From Anarhynchus alexandrinus (Eukaryota; Chordata; Aves; Charadriiformes; Charadriidae), in assembly GCA_008711295.1 (NCBI GenBank), contig VUYV01000010.1, positions 9,106,728 to 9,170,727 of the forward strand: 64,000 nucleotides of DNA. The letters are read 5' to 3'. Shown piece by piece: positions 1-13,026 of this stretch. Numbering within the stretch: the stretch's first letter is position 1; each line of letters begins with the position of its first letter. Position numbers and translations under genes: made by a program. The notes under the pieces are model-generated. The model was not told the DNA's origin and did no database searches. It saw only the letters and a list, made by a program, of their open reading frames with translations.

Positions 1-429
1 ATCTATTTAACACAGACATGATTGATTTATCTGGGCGTGCTCTGTCCTAGGAAGAGCCTCCCCGTCCCATCCCCATGCCTCTGCTTGGGCAGAGCCTGGA
101 CACACACAGCACGAGCCCCCAGGACATGGGTTGCAGCCACCCCGGGCAGAGCTGGCACCCCCTCAGAGGGCACCTTGCCCTGTGGGACCAGCTAAACAAT
201 CCACCCACCCCCCCCCAGCCCCTGAGCTGGTGGGAAGACGGGGGCAGCAGGACCAGGTAGGACAGGAACAAACAAGGATCCCTTGCTGTTCTGTGGGGCA
301 AGAGTTAGCCTCCAGGAATAAGCCTGACTGATATCACCCGTGGGCACAGCATGCTCGTTCTGCACCCCACAGCATCCCCAGGGCACGGCGGGGGACAGGC
401 AGACCCCTGTTTGCAGGATCCCCCCGGGA

Positions 430-1000
430 AGGGAGGGTGCTGAGCCCCCAGGCCAGCTGGTTTCGCGTGTGCCGAGGCGCTGCACTGGGACAAGGACAGA
501 GCTCGGTCTCGGGTGCCCCTCCAGCTGCTCCGGGACACTCCTACCCCGACCTTCGGGGGTCTCCCGACGGGTGGGGGTGCCTGGAAGGGGCTCCCTGCAG
601 GGGGCCAGGCCGGGGTGCCCGACACCCCCCAGGGTAAGTGTCAAGCCCCGGGGGAGAAGGGGACAGCCGCGCTGGCACCGCTCGCAGCGGTGCGGGGCCG
701 CTCTGCCGGACACCCCCCACCCCCCGACGCCCCCCGAGGAGCGGGGACCGGCGCGGCGGCGGCGGCGGCAGCGCAGGCTCGGAGCTCCCCCTGCTTGCTG
801 CCGGGGACAGACCTGCCCGCCCGGCCCCCTCGTCCCCGGCCACCGCCACGGGGTTTCACCCACGAACGCACCGGGCTGGGCGCCCCGAAACACCCACGGC
901 TCGGGCAGGGCTCCCCCCACCCGGGAACACCAGACCCCGCTCGGCTCCCCGGTCCCCCCGCCACCCCCAGAGCGACCGCAGCGTTTCATTTCGGCACCCA
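430..1000. promoter_or_regulatory. CpG island with a consensus splice donor
   Basis: CpG-dense sequence including a CGG repeat (about 754-770). A strong donor AGG|GTAAGT lies at 631-639 on the plus strand, inside the island. It could be the end of a distal non-coding first exon of CPLX2, but no acceptor-side evidence exists in the window. Confidence 0.4.
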
Positions 1001-1462
1001 CCGCTTGCACTTCTGTGGATTTGGCCCTTCTGTTAGTGATTGCAAAGAGCAAATGGCTTCCAGAGAGCATGGAAGGGCTGGGGGGGAAGGTGAGGTGGGA
1101 GCGTGCAGCCCCAGTGCCCCACAGCACCCAGTCCAGGCTGCGCTGAGTCCCCCCTAAAGCATCAGCAGGCAGGGAGAGACCTGCAGCAGAGTGATGCCCT
1201 GCCAGGCAATGTCCTGCCTCGTGTGGCCTGGGGACCAGGAGCTATGAGACCCCTGGGGTGAGCACCCCTCAGCAAAAGGAGAAATTACCTCATCAGCACT
1301 TTCCTTTGCGAAGAGGCAGGAAAAGCATCCCCACAGCCAAGCATGCAGGACTTGTCTTCTCCAAACCAGCCAGACAGGAGCAGGCCTTGCATCGCCTGTA
1401 GCATCCATGCTTGATTCCAGCTCAGGGAGGAAAAACTGGCAAACACACACCCAAACCCCCGC

Positions 1463-1735
1463 CACCTATGATAACAATTAGAGACTTATCTAATTGCAAA
1501 AATAATTGCAATTGAAGTGTTTAATTACCATACTAAGCAGGAAGAGCCGCTTCCGACTGTTCCAGTAGCACTCCCGATCCATCAAACAAGGTTTGGGGCT
1601 TGTTTGGGTGCTAGGGTTTTTTTTTTTTATTATTAGATTGCAGCCCCGGGGGATGAAGAGATTTGCTAATTAGGGTCTTGGAGAACAGCTACCAATTCAC
1701 AAACACTTGCTTTTAATTTCAGTACTAACGAGGCT
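1463..1735. promoter_or_regulatory. AT-rich candidate conserved non-coding element
   Basis: Within GC-rich surroundings this islet is rich in TAATTG/CAATTA/TAATTA homeodomain-type cores (for example around 1470-1530 and 1665-1672), plus a T11 run with TTATTATTAG. No frame is open through it. Conservation cannot be tested here. Confidence 0.35.
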
Positions 1736-3108
1736 GGAAGGGGGAGAAATCCAAAATGCAGAACATCTGTGGCAGTTGCTGTCTGCAGCTCTGCTGCCCC
1801 TCGCCCCTCGCCGGGCGGGCAGAGGCCTGACACTGCTCGGTGCATGGGCCAGTCCAGACGTCGTGAGGATGGGTTAGCACAGTGCAGGCACAGGCAGGGT
1901 GAAGCTGCCGCTCCAGTTCACTGCTGTTATCGCAGCCATCGTACAAGCTAATCCCAGCATCGATCATCTATCTGATCCCTCTGGGGACCAACAACCACAG
2001 TGGTTTTCTCGGTGATGGGCTAATCCTTGTCCTGGGGCAGCAGTGCCAGCCCTGGGGGTGCAACGGCAGGAACTTCTTCTCCAGGTGACATATGGCTTTG
2101 TTCTCCCCTAAACCAACAACAAAAGAGAATTTAATTCTCTCTCCAAGCAGCAATTCTAGGAGGGAAGAGAAATTGCTTAGGAAGCTCCTCACCAACATCT
2201 GCTTTCTCAGATGAGAAACATCCCCCTGCTAGCAGTGGGAGCACAGAGAGAGACGGCTGCCAAGTGCACGGGGACACCCCCATCCCCCTCTCCCTGCGGT
2301 GGACACGGGAGCTCACATTGCCCTGATATACAGGACCCCATCCTTACCCTGCTCCACCAGCCATCCCAGGGACCCATGGTGCCTGGATGGGTTTCTCCCA
2401 CCAAACCCTCTTTCCCGTCCTTGCCGCAGCTCTGGGTAGGGTCCAAAAACATGCAGAGAGGAGATGCGTGGAAGGGGAGATGTGCATGGGAGGGCAGGAG
2501 CAGCCTCAGGGCATCCGGGCGTCCCCTCCCCGAGGAGCGCAGCTGAGAAGCGGTGGCTGCTGTGGGCCGGAGGCGAAGGAGCGTTTTATTTCTTTTAGAT
2601 AAAAGCAAAACATCAGTAGAATGAGAAAAAAGGGTGTTCAGTTTTTTTCAGACTGTCATGTGATTAAACACAGAGGAGACAGAAAGGTAGCGAACAGCCC
2701 CAAGCAGTCAAAAAATGAGAAACTTTGTGTTAGAAATTTCAAGATTTGATTTTCTGGAACAAAATGCATTTGAGGGTCACTCACCCAACAGTTTTGGCTG
2801 GGGATTCAAGCCTCTGGAAAGGTTTTGGGATCCATTGCTTCTCCCCAGATCTAAAAATTACATTTCCACACAAACCATCTTGAAAGCAAGGAGAAGCACT
2901 CCCTTCCAACCTGAAGGAGATGACCATGGGGACAGCATCCACGGTGCCAAGGTGCCCTCTTGGCCTGACCCTTCTCGCCCACCGCCCATGAATGCCAAGG
3001 CTGGCAGTGCTGGAGGCTGACCCTGGCTACTGCGGCATGGTGGCCATGGGACCAGGAGTATGGTCATGGCACTGGGATGGTGGCCATGGGACTGGAGATG
3101 GGACAAAG

Positions 3109-3122
3109 CCACTAGAGGGCAC
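3109..3122 (+). promoter_or_regulatory. CTCF-like core motif, plus strand
   Basis: CCACTAGAGGGCAC matches the CTCF core consensus CCACNAGRKGGCRS at every defined position, but the bases downstream do not extend the match. Orientation is plus, facing the minus-strand motif at 34746-34760. Confidence 0.45.
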
Positions 3123-4069
3123 AAGTATGACAGAAACACGTCCCTAAATCAAGGGACCTCCGACTCCCCCGGGGCAGCAGTCCCAGAGGTCCCCCATCAC
3201 ACCCCATCTCCAAAGTCCACCCTAAGCTGAGGTCCTGCTGGCCCCAGGGCTTCGGTGTCCCCCAGGCACTGGGGTGCCACTACCTCACCTGGAGCTGCCG
3301 GTGCTGCATAACAGAGACATGTCTGTCTGTCCAGCCACAGTCACCTTCTGTCCTGGCCCTGCTGGGAGACCATCATCCCAAACAGCCCAAGACCCACAGC
3401 TGGGGACAGTGGCAGCCTGTGCTGCACGCAGGCAGTGCCTCCAGCTTGCTGACCTCCAGCTTGGGGGCTGCACAGCCCCATAACACCTACCCAGCACCAG
3501 CCTGACCCTGCACACCAGCCAGTGCCTTCTCACACCCAGAAAACGGGCTGAAGGGGACCCCCAGACCCTCTCCCCCACCAGCAACGCACCTTCTCCCGGT
3601 GGCACGAAACCCCATCACGCAGTTCTGGCTGCGGAGAGCTGGTTGCCCCCGGCCAGGCGGCAAGATGCAGGTCCTGCCAGGGAGCCATCTGGCCATCACC
3701 AAGGGCTGCATCCGGCGTCCTTTTGTCCTTTTCTTCTCCTTTCTCCCCTAGTGCGTCCCCCAGGCAGGCGCTCCCCTCCCCGTGCCTGCAGCCGGCACCG
3801 CTTTCATTAAGGCTCTGCCACCAAACCAAACACCATTTGTCAGGGAGACGGATGCCAGAGGCAGCTCTGCTGGAACAGATGCCCCCATGTTCCCCCCAGC
3901 ACACACACATTCAACAGCCGCCTTCCTGGTGTGCCACACACCACACACACGCACACACATGTGTGCACGCTGCCCTTGTGGCTTTGTCATCCCCGATGCA
4001 GGATGGGGCGCTGGGTTGCAGGCTACCATCTCCCAGGCTCTATTCCCGCTCCCAGCCCAATGGGCACCC

Positions 4070-4115
4070 TGGGGATTGGGGGGGGNTGGGGGGGGGTGGG
4101 GGGGTGGGGGGGGGT
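4070..4115 (+). repeat. G-run cluster with one N (G-quadruplex-prone)
   Basis: Successive runs of 5-9 G separated by single T bases, interrupted by an N at 4086. This is a strong G-quadruplex-forming pattern, and the N marks an unresolved homopolymer. Confidence 0.8.
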
Positions 4116-7100
4116 GCCCTGTAGGCATCTGAGCCGCTCTCAGCACCGGGGCTGCCCTGTCGCAGCCCGGCCACCCGCCTCGGGCAGGGCTGGCAGGGTG
4201 CTGCTGCCCCGCTGGTGTTTGCACAGCTGCCGGGGCCGGGCACTCCCAGCCCGATCCGCTCGCTCTGCTTCCAGCTCCCATTCCAGCGACAGCAGCAGGT
4301 CTGCTCCACGCCAGCAGGAACCCAGAGCCTCTGGAGGCAGAGGCAGCAAACACCCTCCGACCTCAGGCATGCAGGGACCGACGCTGATTAAACGCAGCAC
4401 CAGCACTGATAATTAATTTCTTGGAGGATGAATTACTTGGGAAAGCTCCAGAGCGAATGTTGTTCTTTCTTCCACACACCCGTCAGGTCTACTTGGGCTT
4501 TGAAAAAAACTAACAGCAAAGGGGGAGGAAAGAGCATCCCCTGATGAACGCTCATGGCCATGCCCTGCCTGGGCTTGGGGTCCCTGCCGGGGTCGGGGTC
4601 TCTGCTGGGGGCTGTTCCTTGGGGCCATGCAGATGCAGGCAGGGTGAGAGGCCGCACTGGCACTGCCCATGTCCCAGCAGTCAGGAGACCCTCAGGGCTG
4701 ACCACGGGCTTTGACCAAACCCCATCCAGGGGCTCCTTATACCCCTGACTCAGCTCATGTCAGGGACATCCCAGTGCCCCCGTGGGACCTCCCCAGGAGC
4801 TCCCAGGGATCTGCGTGGAGGGTGTCTGCCCACCCTCACCCCGGGCACTGCCCGTTGTCCACGGGGTGGGTGATGGATGCGGCTGTCTCCACCCCAGAAC
4901 TGCGGGGCCAGGAGCTCGTCCCCTCTGGCCCCCGTCTCCCGCAGCAGCATGCAGCACGTCTCGCCGTAGCATGGCTCCCTCCGGGTGCTGGCACAAGGCC
5001 GCGCTGGATGCAAATACGCAGCGAGAAGCCCCTGCAGACAGCACTATTACGCAGGGCTCTCCATCCCTTTTGCTTAATGGGAGGCATTTTTCTGTTTCAT
5101 TTCCCTTACCCTTGGAGCTGAAACCGCCTTTCTGCAGCAAAACGCGCCAAGCCAAAGAAATCCTTCTCCCTTTCCAGCTCACAAACTCCCCTCCCTCCTG
5201 CGCCAGCAGAAATACCCACCCCACAGGCCACCCCTTCCCCGGGGTATGTCGTATTGCCGGGGGGGACAAATGGTCTCCATCCCATGTCCTCCCACTGGCA
5301 CCACATCCCTGGGCTGTGCTGACTCCGGGCTGCGTTTGGGTCATTCATCCTCATTCCCCAGGCTGAGACGTGCAGCCATCCTGTTCTGCAGGAGAGCTGG
5401 GCACCCCATAACCCTCCGAGCGTGGCAGTGGGGCCATAGCCCCTTTCCCCGGGCAGGAGACGGGTGCCAGCACCCATGAGCAGAATGATGGGACTGATGT
5501 GAGGGACAGCAGCAAGGGCGCAGGGGGACACCTTGGGGACAACAGGGACGGAGGTACCATGGGGGCTGTGGGGTTTTGTTCTCTCCATGTATAGATCTTG
5601 CAGATATTTGCAAATACCACAGAAGGCAAAGCGTGCCCTCAGCTCACCTCCCCCGTCCCTCCCTGAGGGCGCTTCACTCGCGCTTGGCTTGCTTCAAGGT
5701 TGATCTAAGTCCACCGTCCCTTATTGGGTAATTAAGCTCTTAATTAATGGGCCAGTTTCCCTTCAGAGCCCTGCCAGCATCTCTCGGTCCCTCTGGCAGC
5801 CGCTCCCCAGCGGGGCGGATGCTGCAGGGCTGGGGGAGTGCTCCCCTCCGGGAGATGGCTCCGAGGCGTTCCTCCCACCTCCTCTGCCCTCTGTCCCTGC
5901 CAGCCTGGCTCCTGGGCACCGTCACCCAGCATGGAGGAGCCTGGGGCACAAGCAAGGCTGACACATGTCTGGGCTCAGTGTGATACTCAGGGAGTCAAAG
6001 GCAAAGTGGGGTGAGACATTCCCACCATGAGTGATGCTTAAGGCTAAAAACTCCAAGACTAGAAAACATCCCATATTATAAGCCTTAAAAAAAAAAATCA
6101 ATATTGAGATATTCCTGCCTAAAGAAAAAAAATCTCTCAACAACCCTTGCTGCTGGCAGGTCCCCTCTGCCCCCTTCTCCCCACTTTGGGACCGAGCAGG
6201 GAAAGGAGTCAGCAGTGCCATGCCCCGACCCTGAGCTGGCTGGACCATAGGGGACAACATGGGGACCCTGCCCCAGGCTCTCCACCAGCCTCCTAACGGC
6301 GGCGAACTGCAGCAAACCAGCCGTGATGAGCCGCTGTCCTCGGCGAGATGGCAGGGGCTGCCCTGCAGCGCTCCGCCTTTTGTGCATTCATCACACGTCG
6401 GTTCCCCTTAAGCATGAAAAGAGGGTTATCCTCTCCCCGGGCCAGAGCCGCAGTCCCACTCCCAGCAGGGTTGGGGACACGGGAGGTTGGCACCGAGCGG
6501 TCCCCGTCCCGCTGCTGAGCCAGGGCGGCCGGGTGGGAGGAGAGAGGCGAGTTTGGCTAATCCAAGTGGAAGCTAATTGTGTTTCATTAAGGTTTTATCT
6601 CTGCAACTAACAACACGCTCCTCCAGGAGATTTAGTGGGAAGTTGGCTGGTCCCTGCCAAGAAGGCTGTTTTTCTAGAGAAAGCACATTATGCGTTGAAG
6701 TTGAAATTCAAATCCCTTTTCCTCTTTTCCTAGAGTATATTTATGAGGCTCCAGATATTCCTCGGTGTACCGTGGTTTGCGGGAAGCCCCCAGCCTGCCC
6801 CCCGACACCGCTGCAGGAGCCCAGGACCAGTTCAAAGAGCCGGCTGAACTTTTCCTTCTTTGTTATTTCCCCTTTTACTTAAATCGTTGCTGGGTGAGTG
6901 GGGGGCCGGGGGCAAGCAGGTCAGCTGCAGGCAGGGAAGAAGCCACTGCCCATGCATGGCCCCAGGGCTGGTGAACCCCCCCACAGCCCTCCCAGGGCTT
7001 TCCCACCCGGGGCTGCTCCTCTCCATCCCAGCCCTGCTGCAGCTGACGCATCCCCCGCCCCCCCCCAAACCTCCCCATCCCCTAAACCAGCTGCAGTCTG

Positions 7101-7963
7101 GTGTCTGCAGTCGCATCCTGGATGGGGTTGGCAGCAAATCGAGTGTTTTTTCCTGAAGATGCTCTAGTTCTCCTCCCTTCAAGGGGGTTTAGCAGGTTGC
7201 AAGCGCAGCCATGCCAGGAGGTGAATCAGCCCAGCCTGGAGCCTGCAGCCCCTGCTGGGGGGGGGCAAGGTGGGGTACACAAGGGCAGGCACCTATGGGA
7301 GTGGAGGGGGGGCAACGCAGGACCTCAGCCTTCTCTCAGCCAAACCCTTTGGGGTGTAAACCCACCCGGTTTGCTGTGGGCATGACGCGGAGGGAGGCGG
7401 GTGGGGGGGTGCTTACTTCCCCCCCCCTCCCAGACAGCCCGTCTCAATGCGTCAGGACAGGCCCAGCATCTGCAGTCGCTGGAAAATCACACTCCATTTC
7501 CAAAAGGGAAACCAAAGTGTAAATCTCTCTCTCTCAGACACATATTTGTTCCTCTGCAGCAAGAAAAGTGGTGAAAGCTTTAATTTCCGAGCTGGGAGGG
7601 AGAGACAATGATACATCAGCAGCACCCCAGGCGCAGAGGAAGAAAACATCAATTCTGGGATTACACCAGCGGCCACCAAGATTTCTCCCTCCCTGGCTGT
7701 AACCCAGAAATACCACAGGTTTCCCTGCCGGCCCCGCAGCTCTTACCTCTCCGTTGTGTTTAGGGGAAATTCGGATGCCTTCGTGGTGGTGAGGATGGTT
7801 ATCGCACGAGTGTTTGCCCAGAAGTGCTGGGATGGGGGGGAGGCAGTGATTCCTCCCCCTCCAGCTGGATTTCGCATTCAGAGCTGGCCGGCCGCGGCGC
7901 TGGGCTCTCCCCGGAGGTTCCCTTCATAAGAGGGAGCAAATTCCACTTATCTATTGAGGGGAG

Positions 7964-7971
7964 ATTTGCAT
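7964..7971 (+). promoter_or_regulatory. POU octamer ATTTGCAT in an AT-rich islet
   Basis: A perfect ATTTGCAT octamer lies in a short AT-rich stretch (about 7921-7985). It is a possible POU-factor site in a candidate neural enhancer. An eight-base match can occur by chance. Confidence 0.3.
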
Positions 7972-9594
7972 TTTAAATATCCCAACTCCAAATGTCACCC
8001 AGTTTGATCCCCTAAGCTGAACAAATGCACGGAAGCCAGGAGGGGGCCGGGGGCGGCTCACCAGCATGGAGTGCTGGGAAGAAAGGAAAAACCCAAGGTT
8101 AAAAGTGTGCACGGACGTTTAATCTGGGCTGAGGTTGAGGATGGGAGCAAACACAGCCGTGACCTTCCCCCTCTTCCAGCCTCCGTCGGGCAGGACACGG
8201 GGGAACAGGTATTGGAGGCTTCAGCCATTAAGGATTAGGGGTTTCGTGTTTGAGATTTTGTTTACACAATAAGACTTACGTGATTGCTGCATGGAGTGTA
8301 GGTGGATTCTCCCCAAAGCCTGCAGAGGGATTAGTGCCTATAAGGCAGCGAGAATGAGCTAAAAATTGGAGAGATCAAAGTGCAGAAAGAGGAATCCCAC
8401 GTTCTCAGTGATGAGAGGGGAGGGGAGAAAGAGGCCAATGGTCAAGCTGGAGACAATTGTGGCTGCTGGCCCCAGAGAGCCCAGGGAAAGGCGTGGAGCA
8501 TTCCTCACGCTGCAGCTGCAGGGATGCCAGAAGGCATCTCAGGGAACAGCCAGAACCTGAGTGTTTTCCATCCTCTCCCAGGGCTGCAAAATCTCCCTGG
8601 CCAGCTCTAGCCCCCAGAAGAGGGATGACCACAGCCCTTCCAGAGCTCCCCGCAGCCACAGGAGCATCTCTCGGAGCACAGCAGGAGAGGGGTGTCCAGC
8701 CCGGACCCCCACTGCAGTGCTGGGGCACAGGGGGAGGCTCAGAGCCGTGTCCTGCGGGGAGGGGGACCTGGTCCCACTGCACCTACCAGGTCCCCTGTGA
8801 CCAAGGTGACACTGCCCCATGTCAGCCCATGCCACACGAGGAGAGGACAGGCTCACCTGGGCCCGGGGGGGTTCTGCCGAAGCCCCGGCCCCGCGGTGCC
8901 CAGCCTGCCCCCTCCGCCTGCCTCCGCCATGCAGCCGAGCAAATGAGCCTTCTCCTCTTCACCTTATTAAAGCCATGAGCTGATTCGATTAAAATGGGGC
9001 ACCAAAGCTCATCCCCAGAAGGCGAATGGGACAAATGTTTAAGGCATGAAGTTTTCTCGCCCCAGGCACCTCATTAACCACTGCAGCCCCCTGCCCACAG
9101 GGCACTGCCTCCTGCCAGCTCCCTCCCTGCCACGCAAGGCAGCTGCCTGCACCTAGGGGAGGGTAAATGCACCCAGGGTGGGAGTGTGATGCATCTGCCA
9201 GCCCTGCACTACTGCATCTTGGCCCCAGGCACCGGGAGCCCAGCGGGGCCATGCATGTGGAAAACCAGTCCAGGCAGGGCAGAGTCAGAGCTGCCGCCAG
9301 TGCAGGCAGCTTGGCGGGGGGGGATTGTCTCTGGCTGGGGCAGCCCACAGCAGCAATGCTCATGTATCTGCAGGCAGCCCTTTTCCTCCTCGGCATCTGC
9401 CGCAACCGAGTTTGCTCCATCACTGGGTTTTCTGAGAGGCAGAGGGTACGTGCACCCACCCGCGCAGCCGCTCCGTGTCCCCAAACCTCTCCTACACTCG
9501 GGCACGGGACACAAGTTTTATCCTCACCCCTGGCTCAAAACCCGCAGGCAGGCAGGCAGGCACTTCTTCGCCGCAAATGAGGCTGAAACGGTTC

Positions 9595-9725
9595 GGAGAA
9601 AGACTAATTCCCTCCCTCCTTAATGCATGGAAGGTTCTTATGCTAAATCTATACAGACACAATTAGCATTATTCATATTCCATATGCTCCGCTCCCTTGT
9701 GATGAATATTAATCTCTTCCCCGCT
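9595..9725. promoter_or_regulatory. AT-rich candidate conserved non-coding element
   Basis: A compact AT-rich block in GC-rich sequence contains ATGCTAAAT, ACAATTAGCATTATTCATATTC in part, CCATATG and GAATATTAATC. This density of TAAT, POU-like and E-box-like cores resembles a developmental enhancer. No coding potential. Confidence 0.35.
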
Positions 9726-12700
9726 CCCAGGCATTAGAGATAACGGCGTTGCACTGCGCTGCGGTGGCAGAGACGGTCGGAAGGAGCGATGCTGCAGGTG
9801 GAAGCAGTTTCATTCCTGCTTCGGGAAGGGGAGACTTTGCGTCTGTTTTTGGGGGGGGGGCTGGTTTTACAGCTGCAGGTCAGGGCTGAAGCAGGGTGTC
9901 CTTTCCACTCCCGCCCTGGGCTGAACTGGTCCCCTCCAGGGCTGCCCCAGTCCCCCCAAGGGCGTTACAGTGGGGTCAGGCAGCGTGAAGCCCTGGCCCT
10001 CCCTGCAGGTTTTGGAGGTGGGGTAGGACTCAGGCAGCTCCCATTTTCCAGCCTTTCCAAGGCTGAGAAGCAGTCACGGGTGTTGCAGGAACTGCACCGC
10101 TGCCCCTTGGTGTTCCCCGGAGCACAAGCGGCTCTGCCAGCAGCAGGGCATCCTCACTGCAGCGCCCGGCCGTGTCCCCGAGGCCAGCACAGCTAGGTGG
10201 CTATGGCACCTGGGTCCCCATCCCATCCCAGCTCCCACCTTTCTGCACAGCAGCTCCCCCACAAACGGGGCACAGGGCAGCAGCACCCACCGATGCTGCA
10301 AAAAGAGCGGAGGAAGGGGGCAGAGGAAACGATGCAGCAAATGCAGCTCACCCATGCGGCTGCCTCTGTCTTGTAGGGACACAGCGGGGGGGATTTATGA
10401 TTCAAGGAGCTTTTGCAAACCAGGGGCCATCCTGCAGGCAGGCAGGGCTGCGCGGACCATCCCCAGCCCTGTGTCTGTCCGTCCATCTTTTGCCCTCCAC
10501 GTGTGGCTCCAGGCCAGGCCGGGGGTGCTGCGAGCGGGGGGTCTGGGGGCTGCGAATTGAAATGCCATACGCGTGGTGGGGGTGGAAAGGATACAGGCCA
10601 AGAGGCACCACGTCGCTATACATCCATTTGCATGCTTAATCCGCTGCTGGGGAGTATAGCGTCAGGTCCCCCATCTGCTCCGCATCTCGCATCATTAGCT
10701 GGCTGGTTTCCGAGGCGGCGCTGAGCAGAGGTGGGAGTCGAGCAGAGAGGGGAGAAGGGAGGCTGGTCCCAACCCCACGCTCCATCACGCGTCGGCAGCC
10801 TGGGGAGCTTGGGGGGATCCTGCCCCTTGCTGGAGCTGGTGGGCAGCACACGGGGGGGCGGAGAGGGGTGTAGATGGAGGGGGTCGGTCCCTATGGCTCC
10901 CTGGGGTGATGCTGGCCTCCGAGCTCCCTGCGAGTCGGGGGTCCTGCAGCGACAGGTCCCCTGTGGGCAGTGCGAGGGGGACAGGGCATCTCCTCACCTC
11001 TCGCAGGTGCTCCCCACGCTTCAGCTCTGCCCAGGGGGGTGCCTGGGGCAGTGATAGTCCCCGTAGCCAGTCCCTCTCTGCAGGCAAGCCGGGAAGCACC
11101 CACAGTCACCAGCCCACGCACGAAGAAGAGCTCAGCTCCACTGCACGGATCCGGCCACATCAACCATCCCCGCTGCCACTAACCCAGGGCAGTGGCACCA
11201 GGGCACAGCCCCTTTAAATCCCTGCGCTCGCAGACCGGGCTGGGACACCGTAAAGGGAAAAATAAGGGAAAGAAATTATTTTCTTCTCGCCGGCAAGCCT
11301 GGAGAGCTGCCCGTTCCTCAGCAGCGCGCTGCCAGCCCTCCCACGCACCGCACGGCGGAGGACTGCAGAGGCCAGCGTGGGCTGGGGGATGCCGGGTGGG
11401 GGGGCCAGGGCACACCGGGGCCCCCCCATGCCGGACACCCCTGCTCACTGGGGTGCCACGGGGGTGGCAGGACCCACGCAGCCCCTCTCGTCCTGGGTTG
11501 CATGGCACATCCCTGTGCTCCATTACGTGCCCCATCTGCCCCATTCTACACAGTCATTCACATCTCCAAGCTCTAAAAGGGCACAAACTCACCCAAAATC
11601 CGTGCTGAGCTCCCCAGGTCAGGGCCACAAGGAGCTACCCCAGCCAGCTGTGCTGAGCAAATTGGGGTTTTTCATCAAGTGGCAATGAAGAGGGGGTCGG
11701 AGGGATGGAGGGACTCAGGGGGCTGGGGAGGGGAAGCCCTGCACCCCTCCAAGGTCACTCTCCCCCTCCGCTTTCATGCCCGGCTGGGTTCCTTCATTAC
11801 TTACCCAAGCTGTAAATTGTCTAATTTGGAGCACACCATTTATCCCTGATGTGCACTTGAGCAGCCAGATTTTGTTTTCAGGTGTGTAATTAATTTTTTT
11901 TAACGTGATTTCTCTCCTAGGAAACTGCAAACAAACAGTTCTGGCTTTCAGGGCTGGGCGGCTCGGGCGAGCGCCAGGGCAGGGAATGGGCGGGCCAGGA
12001 GCCGAGGACGGATCCTGGAGGATGTGAGGAGCTGGGGCGTTGCAGCAGTTCCCCATCCTCCTGCTTTCCGGCCGGAGCTGCATCCTTTGGCGCAGCCCTC
12101 TGCCTCCTCCGACACCGCCATGCTACCCGCGGGCACCAGCAAGGTCTTGAGAGGGGAAGTGACAACCGCTCCCTGTTCCAACTCAATCTGCTGGGAATTA
12201 CCATTTTTATTAAGACCTAACATGTCCTTGGCTGCTAGGAATGTGATTTTCTCCTGGAATGAGATTACAGCAGCTCCTGAGGAGCCCGTATCGGCATCTG
12301 CCTCGCAGTGATGATGCTCCCATGCCTGGTTGGAGGAGCTTCCACCATCAGATGCTCCCGGGCATCTCCACTGTGAGGAGAGGCTGTGCTCGGGCACAGC
12401 GCGGGGGGGGACCACTGCAGATGGATCACCCTGACTTCTGTCCCCCTGGCTGGGGTGTTTGCTGTTCAGGGATGATGCCGGGCTATTTTTGCATTGCCCG
12501 TCACCTCTCACAGGGCGGGTATGAGGGAGGATGGAGGAGAAGCAGCAACCAAGGGTGGGTAACTTCTGCCCTCGCTGCACATCCCTGTGCCCAGCCGGGT
12601 GTGGGTGCGGGGCACGGGGGGGACCCAAGCGATCCTTCTCCGATGAGCAGCACGGAGAATCACCTGCTGCGAATGTGCAAGCACAGCTCTCCAGCAGCCG

Positions 12701-12925
12701 GGGAAGTTGTTATATGAGTTTTACCGGTGGTTTTCCAGATGAAAGGAGGCAAAAAATCACCTCCATTAGCTGGGCAGAGGCAGGCGGGAGGATCTATGGA
12801 GAGAGTGCTTCAGGAATGACTCTGTGCAGGTCCCAACCCCTTACCCCATGAGACCCCTGGGGATGGGGGGGCAGTTTGGGGCACACGAGCTGCTGCTGTG
12901 ACACCCCCATGCAGGGACTCAGGCT

Positions 12926-13026
12926 GGGGCCGAGGCTGTGGGAGTTTGGGGGCGGCTGGTGCAGAGCCATACGTCCGTATGGCTGCTCTGCACCAGCCGC
13001 CCCCAAACTCCCACAGCGTCGGCCCC
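12926..13026. repeat. 101-bp near-perfect inverted repeat (foldback)
   Basis: The left arm 12926-12973 is the reverse complement of the right arm 12976-13026, apart from one mismatch and one 3-base insertion in the right arm (CAG at the GCAGAG/CCATACG junction). Only 2 bases separate the arms. A core of 32 bases (12935-12966 against 12986-13017) pairs without error. Transcribed, it would form a long hairpin. It may be a template-switch event or a foldback assembly artefact. Confidence 0.9.

Noticed and set aside
192..1127. 311-codon open frame on the minus strand
   Set aside because: It lies across a CpG island, is low-complexity Gly/Arg/Pro-rich with no domain, and equally long frames exist on the opposite strand. 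GC-rich sequence lacks stop codons by chance.
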